In this document: piece by piece, positions 48,774 through 56,520 of the stretch
Layout of the letters: every line of letters starts with the position of its first letter
How positions within the stretch are numbered: the first letter of the stretch is position 1
Assembly: GCA_000198515.1 (NCBI GenBank)
Contig: FP929140.1
Span: 1,276,527-1,340,526 of the forward strand
DNA: 64,000 nt
Source: a gamma proteobacterium HdN1
Lineage (GTDB): Bacteria > Pseudomonadota > Gammaproteobacteria > Pseudomonadales > Ketobacteraceae
Reading direction: 5' to 3'
Translations under genes and position numbers: made by a program
The notes under the pieces: model-generated
Seen by the model: the letters and a program-made list of their open reading frames with translations, nothing else
The model's database searches: none
Told to the model about the DNA's origin: nothing

Positions 48774-51146
48774 ATGCGAGTAAGCGAGGCGTGGCTGAGA
48801 GAGTGGGTAAATCCCCAAATTGATACGAATACCCTAGTTTCCCAGCTGGCAATGGCAGGGTTAGAAGTAGATGCGGTGGAGGCGGTTGCTGGCGCGTTTA
48901 CGCAGGTGGTCGTGGGTGAGATCGTTGCGGCAGAGCGCCACCCTGATGCTGAAAAATTGCAGGTGTGCCGTGTGAATATCGGCGCAGCGGAGCCGTTACA
49001 GATTGTTTGCGGTGCTGCGAATGCGCGGCCCGGGATACGGGTTCCTTGCGCTTGTGTGGGCGCGGAGTTGCCGGGTGACATCAAGATTAAACGCGCAAAG
49101 CTGCGCGGCGTTGAGTCCTTTGGCATGTTGTGTTCAGTTGCAGAACTCGGCCTGGCAGAATCTGCCGACGGGCTCTTTGAATTGCCGGCGGATGCACCTA
49201 TTGGGCAGGATATTCGAGCTTATATGCGCTTGGATGATGTGTCCTTGGATGTGGATCTTACGCCCAATCGTGGTGACTGCCTTGGGGTTGCGGGGCTTGC
49301 GCGCGAAATTTCCGTCATTAATCGTGCAAATCTGACCATTCCTGAGATTGTAGAAATCGGCGCGACAACGACGCGTACCTTTCCGATTCGCCTGAAAGCG
49401 GGGCGGGCTTGCCCGCGCTACGTTGGGCGGGTGGTTGAAGGCGTGAATGTGAATGTGCCCTCGCCGCTGTGGTTAAAGGAAAAGCTTCGGCGAGCGGGTG
49501 TGCGTTCGATTGATCCAGTGGTCGATGTGACCAATTTGGTGATGCTGGAGCTAGGCCAGCCGATGCATGCGTTTGACCTTGATACGCTTCAGGGCGCGAT
49601 CGAAGTTCGCCACGCTAAGGCGGGGGAGGAAATTGTTCTGTTGGACGGGCAGACGCTGCGTTTGGCAGAAGATGATTTGTTGATTGTCGATGAGCAGCGC
49701 CCGCTCGCTTTGGCGGGGATTATGGGGGGTGAGTTATCCGGCGTTTCTGCTAAGACGCGCACGATTTTCTTTGAGTCCGCGTGGTTCGACCAAGTGATGC
49801 TTGCCGGTAAGGCGCGACGTTACGGTTTGCATACGGATGCCTCGCACCGGTTTGAGCGTGGAGTTGATTACCAGCTTCAGCGGCGGGCAGTGGAGCGCGC
49901 AACCGAACTTCTGCTGGCCATTACAGGTGGGCAGCCGGGGCCGACTACCGAGGCGGTTTTGGCGGATCAGCTTCCGCATATTGAGCCGATTGTGCTACGT
50001 CGCAGCCGGATTGCGCGTTTGCTAGGGTTGGAGATTCCAGATGCCACTGTTGAGGATATTCTGGAACGTCTCGGGATGGATGTATCGGCGCTGGATGATG
50101 GCTGGCATGTGGTTCCGCCGAGCTTTCGTTTTGATGTTCGTATTGAGGCAGATTTGATTGAGGAGTTGGGGCGAATTTGGGGGTATGAGCGCTTGCCCGT
50201 GCGGGTGCCGTCTTTGCCTTTCGCGCCGCCAATGCAGTCGGAACGAGTGGTTTCTTTGGAGCGGGCAAAGCATCTCTTGATTGATCGCGGTTATCAGGAA
50301 GTGATCACCTATAGCTTTGTCGATGCCAAATACGTTGCCGCGCTTACGCCCGGAGAGGACGCTTGCGTGCTATCGAACCCGATTTCTGCGGATATGTCGC
50401 ATATGCGAACCAGTATTTGGGCGGGTTTGCTAAAGACGGCAGAGTACAATCTGAATCGCCAGCAGACGCGCTTACGCTTGTTTGAAAGTGGTTTGATCTT
50501 TCGTCAAAACGCAGGTGAGCTGGTTCAGACGGTGATGTTGGGCGGTTTGATCTATGGAGCCGCAGAGGCGGAGGCGTGGGCCAATGATCGGAATCGCCAG
50601 GCTGATTTTTTTGATCTGAAAGCGGATGTTGAGGCGCTCTTGTCATTGACGGCGTCGGCGGTAGAGTTTGAGCCGTGTGAACATTCTGCGCTTCACCCAG
50701 GCCAGCGTGCGGCGATTTTGCGGGAAGGGCAAAGGATTGGCGTGCTCGGCGCACTGCACCCGTCGTTGCAAAACCAGCTAGGCTTTGCCAAGCCAGTGTT
50801 CCTTTTTGAGTTGGAGGTGCCTGCGCTGCAGCGCGAGTTACCGCAATTCCGCGAACTTTCTCGCTTTCCGGGGGTGCGGCGCGATCTTGCTGTAATTGTG
50901 GATGAAAATACACCAACCCTGTCTATACTGAAAATTGTCCGAGAAGTTGCCGGTGAATGGTTAACGCAGCTTACGCTTTTTGACGTTTTTCAGGGTGGCC
51001 GCATGGAGCCTGGACGCAAGAGTGTAGCTTTTGGGGTGGTGTTACAGCATTCGGCGCGGACGCTTCGTGACGATGAGGTTGCCTCGGTCATGAGCCAGAT
51101 TACTGGTGCTTTGCAAAAAGAGTTCAACGTAATTTTGAGGGAATGA
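48774..51146 (+). CDS. pheT: Phenylalanyl-tRNA synthetase beta subunit
   Basis: The 790-residue protein has, in order, an EMAP-like tRNA-binding domain ([21 protein letters not shown]), the B3/B4 editing region, the B5 domain ([14 protein letters not shown] [13 protein letters not shown]), the catalytic-like core and the C-terminal ferredoxin-fold anticodon-binding domain ([22 protein letters not shown]). Length matches the usual ~795. Its stop codon overlaps the region of the ihfA start. Confidence 0.96.
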   Translation: MRVSEAWLREWVNPQIDTNTLVSQLAMAGLEVDAVEAVAGAFTQVVVGEIVAAERHPDAEKLQVCRVNIGAAEPLQIVCGAANARPGIRVPCACVGAELPGDIKIKRAKLRGVESFGMLCSVAELGLAESADGLFELPADAPIGQDIRAYMRLDDVSLDVDLTPNRGDCLGVAGLAREISVINRANLTIPEIVEIGATTTRTFPIRLKAGRACPRYVGRVVEGVNVNVPSPLWLKEKLRRAGVRSIDPVVDVTNLVMLELGQPMHAFDLDTLQGAIEVRHAKAGEEIVLLDGQTLRLAEDDLLIVDEQRPLALAGIMGGELSGVSAKTRTIFFESAWFDQVMLAGKARRYGLHTDASHRFERGVDYQLQRRAVERATELLLAITGGQPGPTTEAVLADQLPHIEPIVLRRSRIARLLGLEIPDATVEDILERLGMDVSALDDGWHVVPPSFRFDVRIEADLIEELGRIWGYERLPVRVPSLPFAPPMQSERVVSLERAKHLLIDRGYQEVITYSFVDAKYVAALTPGEDACVLSNPISADMSHMRTSIWAGLLKTAEYNLNRQQTRLRLFESGLIFRQNAGELVQTVMLGGLIYGAAEAEAWANDRNRQADFFDLKADVEALLSLTASAVEFEPCEHSALHPGQRAAILREGQRIGVLGALHPSLQNQLGFAKPVFLFELEVPALQRELPQFRELSRFPGVRRDLAVIVDENTPTLSILKIVREVAGEWLTQLTLFDVFQGGRMEPGRKSVAFGVVLQHSARTLRDDEVASVMSQITGALQKEFNVILRE

Positions 51147-51148
51147 AC

Positions 51149-51451
51149 ATGGGTGCGCTTACCAAAGCTGACTTGGCTGAACGGCTGTTTGAGGAACTTG
51201 GCCTCAATAAAAGAGAGGCTAAGGAGATGGTTGAGCTGTTCTTTGATGAGATTCGAGTGTGTTTAGAACAGAACGAGCATGTGAAACTGTCTGGCTTCGG
51301 CAATTTTGATTTACGCAATAAGCGTGAACGGCCAGGACGTAACCCGAAAACGGGAGAGGAGATTCCAATCACGGCGAGACGGGTGGTCACGTTCCGGCCC
51401 GGTCAAAAACTCAAACAACGAGTAGAGGCCTATGCTGGAGCCAAGCAATAA
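51149..51451 (+). CDS. ihfA: Integration host factor subunit alpha
   Basis: IhfA pairs with IhfB. The 100-residue protein begins [17 protein letters not shown] and has [21 protein letters not shown] in the DNA-binding arm, near identical in layout to Pseudomonas IhfA. I choose the ATG at 51149 because AGGG lies at a proper distance. An ATG at 51143 overlaps the pheT stop. Translational coupling with pheT is likely. Confidence 0.96.
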   Translation: MGALTKADLAERLFEELGLNKREAKEMVELFFDEIRVCLEQNEHVKLSGFGNFDLRNKRERPGRNPKTGEEIPITARRVVTFRPGQKLKQRVEAYAGAKQ

Positions 51452-51791
51452 TAGCGAGTTGCCGGTAATTCCCGGCAAACGTTACTTCACGATTGGGGAA
51501 GTTAGTGAGCTTTGCGATGTAAAGCCCCATGTGTTGCGCTATTGGGAGCAGGAGTTTCCTCAACTGAAGCCGGTAAAGCGCCGTGGTAATCGGCGCTATT
51601 ACCAGCGTCAAGAGGTGATTCTGATCCGGCAAATTCGTGCTTTGTTGTACGATGAAGGCTATACGATTGGCGGTGCGCGCCAGAAGCTCGTTAGCGAGGA
51701 GACTCGTGATGATGCGGCAATGTCTCAACAGATCATTGTGCAGATGGTGAGCGAACTGGAAGATGTGTTGGCGGTGTTACGAGGGGCTTAA
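51432..51791 (+). CDS. MerR family transcriptional regulator
   Basis: The 119-residue protein has a winged helix-turn-helix of the MerR type: [23 protein letters not shown] and then [16 protein letters not shown]. It is followed by a dimerisation helix. No metal-binding cysteines cluster at the C-terminus, so it is not a metal sensor. It overlaps ihfA by 20 bp. The same gene follows ihfA in Pseudomonas, where its target is not well known. Confidence 0.9.
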   Translation: MLEPSNNSELPVIPGKRYFTIGEVSELCDVKPHVLRYWEQEFPQLKPVKRRGNRRYYQRQEVILIRQIRALLYDEGYTIGGARQKLVSEETRDDAAMSQQIIVQMVSELEDVLAVLRGA

Positions 51792-51876
51792 ATGCGCGGC
51801 TCGCGCGGTGCCCCGCCTGCTTTTAGGGCGAAATAAGGCGTGGGGCTGATGCGGTCGCTTTGCGCCAATTTATCCT

Positions 51877-51904
51877 TTGCTATTTCTAAAGAATCCTGTA
51901 TTAT
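51877..51904 (+). promoter_or_regulatory. Candidate promoter of tRNA-Pro
   Basis: TTGCTA (51877-51882) and TATTAT (51899-51904) are 16 bp apart, about 52 bp upstream of the mature tRNA end. Confidence 0.55.
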
Positions 51905-51956
51905 TTCGCGACCTTACAGCAGTAGCTTTGCTGTGGGGCAAGTTTTTCTTGCAGAA

Positions 51957-52033
51957 CGGGGCGTAGCGCAGCCTGGTAGCGCACCACAATGGGGTTGTGG
52001 GGGTCGAAGGTTCAAATCCTTCCGTCCCGACCA
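51957..52033 (+). tRNA. tRNA-Pro(GGG)
   Basis: The 77-base gene has acceptor CGGGGCG/CGTCCCG (one G-U), D-arm GCGCAGCCTGGTAGCGC, anticodon stem CCACA/TGTGG with the loop ATGGGGT (anticodon GGG), and T-arm GGTTCAAATCC with CCA. It closes the infC to merR cluster as in Pseudomonas. Confidence 0.95.
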
Positions 52034-52082
52034 ATTGCAAGAACGATTAAGCTTTTTGGTTTTTGATATAACTGATCCCCTC

Positions 52083-52194
52083 CAGCTATCCAGCTATCCA
52101 GCTATCCAGCTATCCAGCTATCCAGCTATCCAGCTATCCAGCTATCCAGCTATCCAGCTATCCAGCTATCCAGCTATCCAGCTATCCAGCTATC
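52083..52194. repeat. Octanucleotide array (CAGCTATC) x 14
   Basis: Fourteen exact copies of CAGCTATC run from 52083 to 52194. The array starts about 50 bp after tRNA-Pro. It leads straight into the first copy of the 49-bp direct repeat, which contains about one and a half such units. The unit length is not a multiple of three, and no start codon or gene depends on it in an obvious way. Confidence 0.98.
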
Positions 52195-52234
52195 CAGATT
52201 TTTTCCTTCGTGTTCGTGTTTGAGCCAAAATTGC
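52186..52234 (+). repeat. 49-bp direct repeat, copy 1
   Basis: The 49 bases from CCAGCTATCCAG to GCCAAAATTGC are identical to 53239-53287. The two copies are 1053 bp apart and flank the brnT-brnA pair. From 52235 to 52464 I see no convincing gene; short frames on both strands have biased Ala/Pro/Ser composition. Confidence 0.97.
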
Positions 52235-52464
52235 CGCGCGAAATGTCCGCAGCCCGTACATCGAGGGGAGGGAGCGCGGCTAAGCAGTGAGCAGCTGCTC
52301 GTTATGCTCGGTGTGCGCGAGAACACAAGCCCAGCGTTTCCGTCAGTGCCGGCTGAAGGTGGTGCACCTGCCGCACCAACGCCTACTGTGCCGGCGCGGG
52401 CAAGGGCGGCAAGGTATTGAGACGCCAACGGTTACCGGCAACCAGCTGGAGCCTGCGTGAATCT

Positions 52465-52752
52465 TCAATGTGAAGCCACATATTCGCGCAGTACGGCATT
52501 CATGCGCGTTTGCCAGCCTTTGCCAGAGGCTTTGAAAAACGCAATAACGTCTGCATCAAAACGTACAGTGGTGGTGATTTTCGGGTTATCCGACACAGGC
52601 CGCCCCATCTTCATCACCGCACCTTTCAGCCGGTCTTCCGTCAAGGCAGGGTTTTCATCGTCACAAATAATATCTTCATCAGACATGGCTGCGACTCTAG
52701 CCCAATCGGTCAAATCAGTGTGGGTAGGCTTGCCAGTAGAGTTTTTGTTCAT
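52465..52752 (-). CDS. brnA: BrnA-type antitoxin
   Basis: The 95-residue protein has an Asp/Glu-rich N-terminal half (TDWARVAAMSDEDIICDDEN) and a C-terminal ribbon-helix-helix-like segment, ITTTVRFDADVIAFFKASGKGWQTRMNAVLREY, quoted in its halves as the BrnA pattern VRFDADVIAFFKASG and GWQTRMNAVLREYV. BrnA neutralises the RNase toxin BrnT and represses the operon. The start is placed at 52752 (MNKNSTGK), which overlaps the end of brnT by 38 bp, as is usual for the pair. GGAAGGCG lies about 8-10 bases upstream. Confidence 0.88.
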   Translation of the reverse strand: MNKNSTGKPTHTDLTDWARVAAMSDEDIICDDENPALTEDRLKGAVMKMGRPVSDNPKITTTVRFDADVIAFFKASGKGWQTRMNAVLREYVASH

Positions 52753-52990
52753 ATCTAGTCGCCTTCCGAATAGAAATAATGTGGTCACATTCATTGCGTG
52801 GTGTGTGAATCATCATCACAACCACAACATTGCCGTACAAACCTAATGTTTGGTGACGTTCCTCACCATAAGCCTCGCGGCTATCAGCCCAAGTGATGTG
52901 GAAGTGTTCAAAAACACTGCTCGCGCCGATAAAGTCAAAGCCATGTTTCTCAAGATTGATTAGGCGTTTATTTTCATCGTAGCTAATCAT
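52715..52990 (-). CDS. brnT: BrnT-type ribonuclease toxin
   Basis: The 91-residue protein matches the BrnT family: YDENKRLINLEKHGFDF at the N-terminus, a middle EERHQTLGLYGNVVVVMMIHT, and the C-terminal IISIRKATRYEQKLYW. BrnT is a RelE-fold RNase active on mRNA and held in check by BrnA. It precedes brnA on the minus strand with overlapping frames. A GCAT-TAC-ATGC dyad at 53003-53013, just upstream of its start, could be an operator. Confidence 0.88.
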   Translation of the reverse strand: MISYDENKRLINLEKHGFDFIGASSVFEHFHITWADSREAYGEERHQTLGLYGNVVVVMMIHTPRNECDHIISIRKATRYEQKLYWQAYPH

Positions 52991-53238
52991 GTTTTGATTC
53001 CAGCATTACATGCACTTAGTGTAGTAACAAAAAGTAAGGATTTCAATTGTTGTTATTACAAAAAATGGTTTTAGCCGCCGTTTGGAAGTTTCCCCCAGAG
53101 ACACATCCAGAGCCAGAGCCGCAGCCAGAACTCGATAAATTAAGAGACTATCGGGGGGAACTGTAGGGCTATCGTTTTCGCTGCCGAATAGCGAAACTTC
53201 CAGAAAACCAGCGCAGGAGCTTTCGCAGTGGCCATTCA
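52991..53238. other. Structured stretch with an uncharacterised short frame
   Basis: Between brnT and the second direct repeat lies DNA with strong dyads: TTTCGCT/AGCGAAA forms a 7-bp stem at about 53175-53197, and GGAAGTTTC (53084-53092) is inverted at 53193-53201. A 77-codon frame on the minus strand (53006-53239; MNGHCESSCAGFLEVSLFG...) covers it, starting inside the repeat edge. I do not recognise the protein and suspect a dispersed DNA element more than a gene. Confidence 0.4.
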
Positions 53239-53287
53239 CCAGCTATCCAGATTTTTTCCTTCGTGTTCGTGTTTGAGCCAAAATTGC
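53239..53287 (+). repeat. 49-bp direct repeat, copy 2
   Basis: This copy is identical to 52186-52234 but has only one octamer unit in front, whereas copy 1 is preceded by fourteen. It ends six bases before the terminator of the phasin-like gene. Confidence 0.97.
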
Positions 53288-53292
53288 AGCAT

Positions 53293-53325
53293 AAAAAAGG
53301 CGATGCCGCTCGCGCTAGCATCACC
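53293..53325 (-). terminator. Terminator of the phasin-like gene
   Basis: On the minus strand GGTGATGC pairs with GCATCGCC (one G-U) and is followed by TTTTTT. Plus-strand limits are the A-run from 53293 and CACC ending 53325. Confidence 0.8.
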
Positions 53326-53396
53326 TACTTTGTGCCCAGTGGGCAGCGAGCCAGAAGCCTTCTGAATGAGAGTGTGGGTCAGACGGCTTGCGCTGA

Positions 53397-53738
53397 TTAA
53401 GCGGTTTCTTTGGCTTTTTGGCTCTGACCTAGTTCAACGAGTTCGTTGAAGGCTTTGTCGCCGTTGTTGCGTGCTTTGACCAGAAGGCCGAAGGACGCGT
53501 TGCGGATTTGCTCAAGGGAGTTTTTCAGGTCTTCAAAAGGAGAGACTACATCCTTTTTGAGTTGCTCCAAGAATGCTTCTGCATCTTGGGTTTGGCCTGC
53601 GGCTACGAGGTCGTTGAACTGCTTGTTGCCTTCTTCTTTTGCCTTGATGTAAAGGCCCTTAGAAGCGCTCGCTACCTTTTCCAGTGCGCTCTTGCCTTGT
53701 TCTAGTTGCTCTTTCAGGCGGTCGGCGATTTCGCTCAT
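53397..53738 (-). CDS. Phasin-like small helical protein with internal duplication
   Basis: The 113-residue protein is almost entirely amphipathic helix, with no signal peptide. Residues 25-54 (ASKGLYIKAKEEGNKQFNDL and on) and 81-110 (ASFGLLVKARNNGDKAFNEL and on) align at 16 of 30 positions, so it is a two-repeat protein. The pattern resembles phasin or PhaF/PhaI-type granule-coat proteins, but no PHA gene is nearby. Phasins coat storage granules; that role here is inference. A terminator follows its stop, and 241 bp separate its start from the next gene upstream. Confidence 0.72.
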   Translation of the reverse strand: MSEIADRLKEQLEQGKSALEKVASASKGLYIKAKEEGNKQFNDLVAAGQTQDAEAFLEQLKKDVVSPFEDLKNSLEQIRNASFGLLVKARNNGDKAFNELVELGQSQKAKETA

Positions 53739-53979
53739 GTGGTGTCCCTCTTGGTGTGCGAATGAATGTGATGACGAGTTGCGAGATCAGCGTACTGCGC
53801 GTCGTGCTTTTTGGAGCGTTGCCGCAACGCTTTTCTTGATGGTAAAGCGCGATTGCCTTTCCATGGTTTGATACTATCGTGCGGTTTTAGAATATACACC
53901 CTAAAAACAGCACTTTAGCTCACTACTGTTACAAAAGGTTCAGTGTAGGCGCTTTTGGGTTGAGTTTTAGGGCAGCGTT

Positions 53980-55320
53980 CTAGCTGCCGCTTTGCGCCAT
54001 CGTTGCATCGTTCCTGCGGCGGCGTGGGAGCACTCCTGAGAATAGCTGTTTGGCATTGCCGTATGCGCGCCGGTCGCGAGGGAAGAATGGGCCGATCCCA
54101 CGTACCTGTTCCGCTTCGGGAATCACGTAGCGCTTCTCTGCGCATTTGAGAATCGCGCTGGTGAGGTGGTAGATGCGTGCGTCGCCGAATGGGGTTCCTA
54201 CGCCGCTGTTGAGCGTCATGCCTACCGCGATGTTGCGGACGGGGTCGGCCCAAGCGCCGGAGCCGCCAAAGCCGAAATGCCCAAAGCAGGTGGAGGTATT
54301 GGACCCTAGGGCTACGACGCGATGAAATCCCAAGCGCCAGTGCATGGGTACAGGAATTACTTGGCCGAGGGCGCGGTTTTGAATTTCCATCATGTTCTGA
54401 ACGGAGCGGCGTGAAATGATGCGTGCGCCGTCGATTTCGCCGCCGTTGGCAACTGCAGCATAGAGTTTTGCGAGCGAGCGTGAGGTGAACATGCCGTTCA
54501 TGGCAGGGATACAGGATGCGGCAAAATCGCGGTGGTTGAAATCAAGGAAAATTGCGCCTTTGGGCACAAGTGCAGATACGGTCTGATCGAGGTCGATGTT
54601 GACGGTTTTCAGGCCGCGGCTTACAAGTTTGAGCACTACACGTTGCACGTTACGGTCTACGTTGAAGCCTGGGCGCCCTTTGCCGACGCTATTGACGAGC
54701 TCTGCGCGGCGGCCCATTTGCTGATCGGGCAGACCTACGAACATGCCGTCTAGCCCAAGCGGGTAGCTGATTTTTTCGGCCAGCACCTGCGAAAAATTTT
54801 TGCCGGTAACGCGGCGTATCAGCTCTCCAATCAGCCAGCCAAAGGTGAGGGCGTGGTAGCCGTTGGTTGCGCCTGGGGTATGGATAGGACGGGCGGATTC
54901 CATCGCGCCTACCATGAAGTTCCAATCCATCATTTGTTCGGCGTCGTCGATCATTTCGCGGATGTGGTACAAGCCTGCTTCGTGGCAGAGCAATTGGCGG
55001 ACGGTGATTTCTTGTTTGGCTTTTTGGCCAAATTCAGGCCAGTACTTGCTGACGGGTGCGTCGTACGCCAAGAGACCTTCGTCTACCAGAATGTGCAGGA
55101 GGGTTGCGGCGACGCCTTTGGTGGTTGAGAAGGACATGGCAAGCGTGTCGGATTGCCACGGGTCGCCTTCGCGGTTGCGGGTGCCGCCCCAGATGTCAAC
55201 GACGCACTGGCCTTTGTGATAGACGGTAAGCGCTGCGCCGCCTGGGCGGTTGCGGGGAATTTGATTGGTCAGAATCTCGGCGACTTGTCCAAAATCAGGA
55301 TGTACATAACCTTGTAACAT
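53980..55320 (-). CDS. Beta-lactamase-fold serine hydrolase (EstB-like)
   Basis: The 446-residue protein belongs to the class C beta-lactamase/esterase family. The catalytic S65xxK68 is in AMSFSTTKG, the second motif Tyr is in GYHALTFGWLIGELIRR, and the third motif corresponds to HFGFGGSGAWADP. There is no signal peptide, so it is probably a cytoplasmic esterase, not a drug-resistance enzyme. Conserved family elements such as TVRQLLCHEAGLYH are present. Natural substrate unknown. Beta-lactamase-like esterases of this type are common beside lipid catabolic genes. Confidence 0.85.
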   Translation of the reverse strand: MLQGYVHPDFGQVAEILTNQIPRNRPGGAALTVYHKGQCVVDIWGGTRNREGDPWQSDTLAMSFSTTKGVAATLLHILVDEGLLAYDAPVSKYWPEFGQKAKQEITVRQLLCHEAGLYHIREMIDDAEQMMDWNFMVGAMESARPIHTPGATNGYHALTFGWLIGELIRRVTGKNFSQVLAEKISYPLGLDGMFVGLPDQQMGRRAELVNSVGKGRPGFNVDRNVQRVVLKLVSRGLKTVNIDLDQTVSALVPKGAIFLDFNHRDFAASCIPAMNGMFTSRSLAKLYAAVANGGEIDGARIISRRSVQNMMEIQNRALGQVIPVPMHWRLGFHRVVALGSNTSTCFGHFGFGGSGAWADPVRNIAVGMTLNSGVGTPFGDARIYHLTSAILKCAEKRYVIPEAEQVRGIGPFFPRDRRAYGNAKQLFSGVLPRRRRNDATMAQSGS

Positions 55321-55679
55321 CGATTGTATGCCCCGTGTTTTTATTGTTTCAGAAAGTTATAGCACTTTTTTGCCAAAGAACCAGAGGGACGTTCTGTATA
55401 GTACTCATTTTTTTGCGCCTATCAGGAAAACTATCTCTTTTTACGCGCCGGCTTAGTGAATATGGATGGAGTGCACGCCTTTTTTGATCATTATTTGCTC
55501 TGTCAGAGGTTTTTGACGCTGCGCGCCTACGCGTTGTTTCGGCTGGGCTTTTGGGGGTTGTTGGTAATTCTGCCCACGAGACGTGCGTTTCTGCCAAGGT
55601 ACACAAGGGGGTGATTTTTTATGATGCAGGGCAAGTGGCGATGCAGTGGGCAGCCATTTCAGGTGAGAGAGGGATCGTT
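55321..55679. other. Gene-free divergent gap of 359 bp
   Basis: This stretch separates the divergent serine hydrolase gene and the unknown gene at 55680. I find no clear promoter, RNA gene or repeat in it. A longer in-frame extension of the downstream gene from 55551 is possible but lacks a ribosome site. Confidence 0.5.
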
Positions 55680-56378
55680 ATGTCGGATGTGCAGTATTTT
55701 TCAGTCTTTGAGGCATCGGAGCGCTTGGCCGGATTGCATAAGCAGTTTGCAGAAAACATGGTAAGCCAGCCGTCGGTATCGCATGCGCCGTTGTTGGTTG
55801 AGCTGCTTTCGCAGTTTTTGACGGAGTGCCTGGATGCGTTTTTCCTGCGCCCAGTTGAGTCGTTCGGGCTGAACGGGACAGGTAAGAAGGTGGTTACGGG
55901 GGGCGTCTCTGCAATCAATAAGACGTTGGACTTTGCGATCAAAAAGATTGTGACCAAACTTGGCAATGAGGATTTGGCAACGATTTCTGCGCATATTGAA
56001 AGTTTGATTCAACGCCCGGCGGACGATGTAGATAGCTCGGTCTGGGTTGCGGTTCCGTTGAGTAACGATCTGCATACGGCGCTGGTATCGTCGATTGCGA
56101 AAGGTCGCGAACAGGGTGGGCGGTCTGCAGCAGAGCCCTTCAGTGAAGCGCTATGTGAATTGGTGAATGTTTCGCTGAAGCATTATATGGAGATCCCTAT
56201 TTCAAGTTTGAAGATGGGGTTCTTGATGGAAAAAATGGCATGGGTTGCGAACGATACGGTGAAGGCGGGTGCGAAAACGGTGATTCGCAAGGTAACGCCG
56301 ACGATGGGTGATCAAGAGATGGAATACTTTTTCCAGTTCGCTGAATCTTTGGTGAGAGAGGGAAGGTTGGTCGCGTAA
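55680..56378 (+). CDS. Conserved-looking protein of unknown function
   Basis: I do not recognise this 232-residue protein. It starts at the ATG at 55680, with GAGAGAGGG about seven bases before it. It is mostly predicted helix, soluble, with no signal peptide or membrane segment, and no obvious catalytic motif. It contains GTGKKVVTGGVSAINKTLDFAI near residue 70 and a C-terminal DQEMEYFFQFAESL. It stands alone between a serine hydrolase gene and the acyl-CoA synthetase operon; a terminator follows. Confidence 0.7.
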   Translation: MSDVQYFSVFEASERLAGLHKQFAENMVSQPSVSHAPLLVELLSQFLTECLDAFFLRPVESFGLNGTGKKVVTGGVSAINKTLDFAIKKIVTKLGNEDLATISAHIESLIQRPADDVDSSVWVAVPLSNDLHTALVSSIAKGREQGGRSAAEPFSEALCELVNVSLKHYMEIPISSLKMGFLMEKMAWVANDTVKAGAKTVIRKVTPTMGDQEMEYFFQFAESLVREGRLVA

Positions 56379-56385
56379 ATTTTGC

Positions 56386-56410
56386 GGTTAGTGGTTAGTG
56401 GTTAGTGGTT
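56386..56410. repeat. Tandem repeat, 7 bp x 3
   Basis: GGTTAGT is repeated three times, with a partial fourth (GGTT), just after the unknown gene. Confidence 0.9.
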
Positions 56411-56432
56411 TTGAAAGTACTATAAGTTCGAG

Positions 56433-56472
56433 AAGCCGACGAGCCGTGTTAAAACGGTTCGTCGGCTTTTTT
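56433..56472 (+). terminator. Intrinsic terminator of the unknown gene
   Basis: A 15-bp stem (56433-56447 with 56454-56468, one G-U, loop GTTAAA) is followed by TTTT. It separates this plus-strand gene from the convergent acyl-CoA synthetase gene. Confidence 0.88.
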
Positions 56473-56520
56473 GTGCGCGACGGTTGCGCGCCTTGCGGGG
56501 CGCGCTCGCTGTGTGCAGAG

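Noticed and set aside
52083..52194. CRISPR-like look of the octamer array
   Set aside because: The units abut with no spacers, the unit is only 8 bp, and no cas genes are near.
51840..52223. Open frame through tRNA-Pro and the octamer array
   Set aside because: It crosses a tRNA gene and translates the repeat into a periodic SSYPAIQL sequence.
52174..52428. Short frames on both strands over direct-repeat copy 1
   Set aside because: Both have biased Ala/Pro/Ser composition, overlap each other, and lack ribosome sites.
52991..53287. Integron attC site flanking the toxin-antitoxin pair
   Set aside because: I found no RYYYAAC/GTTRRRY core pair and no integrase, although the dyads are suggestive.
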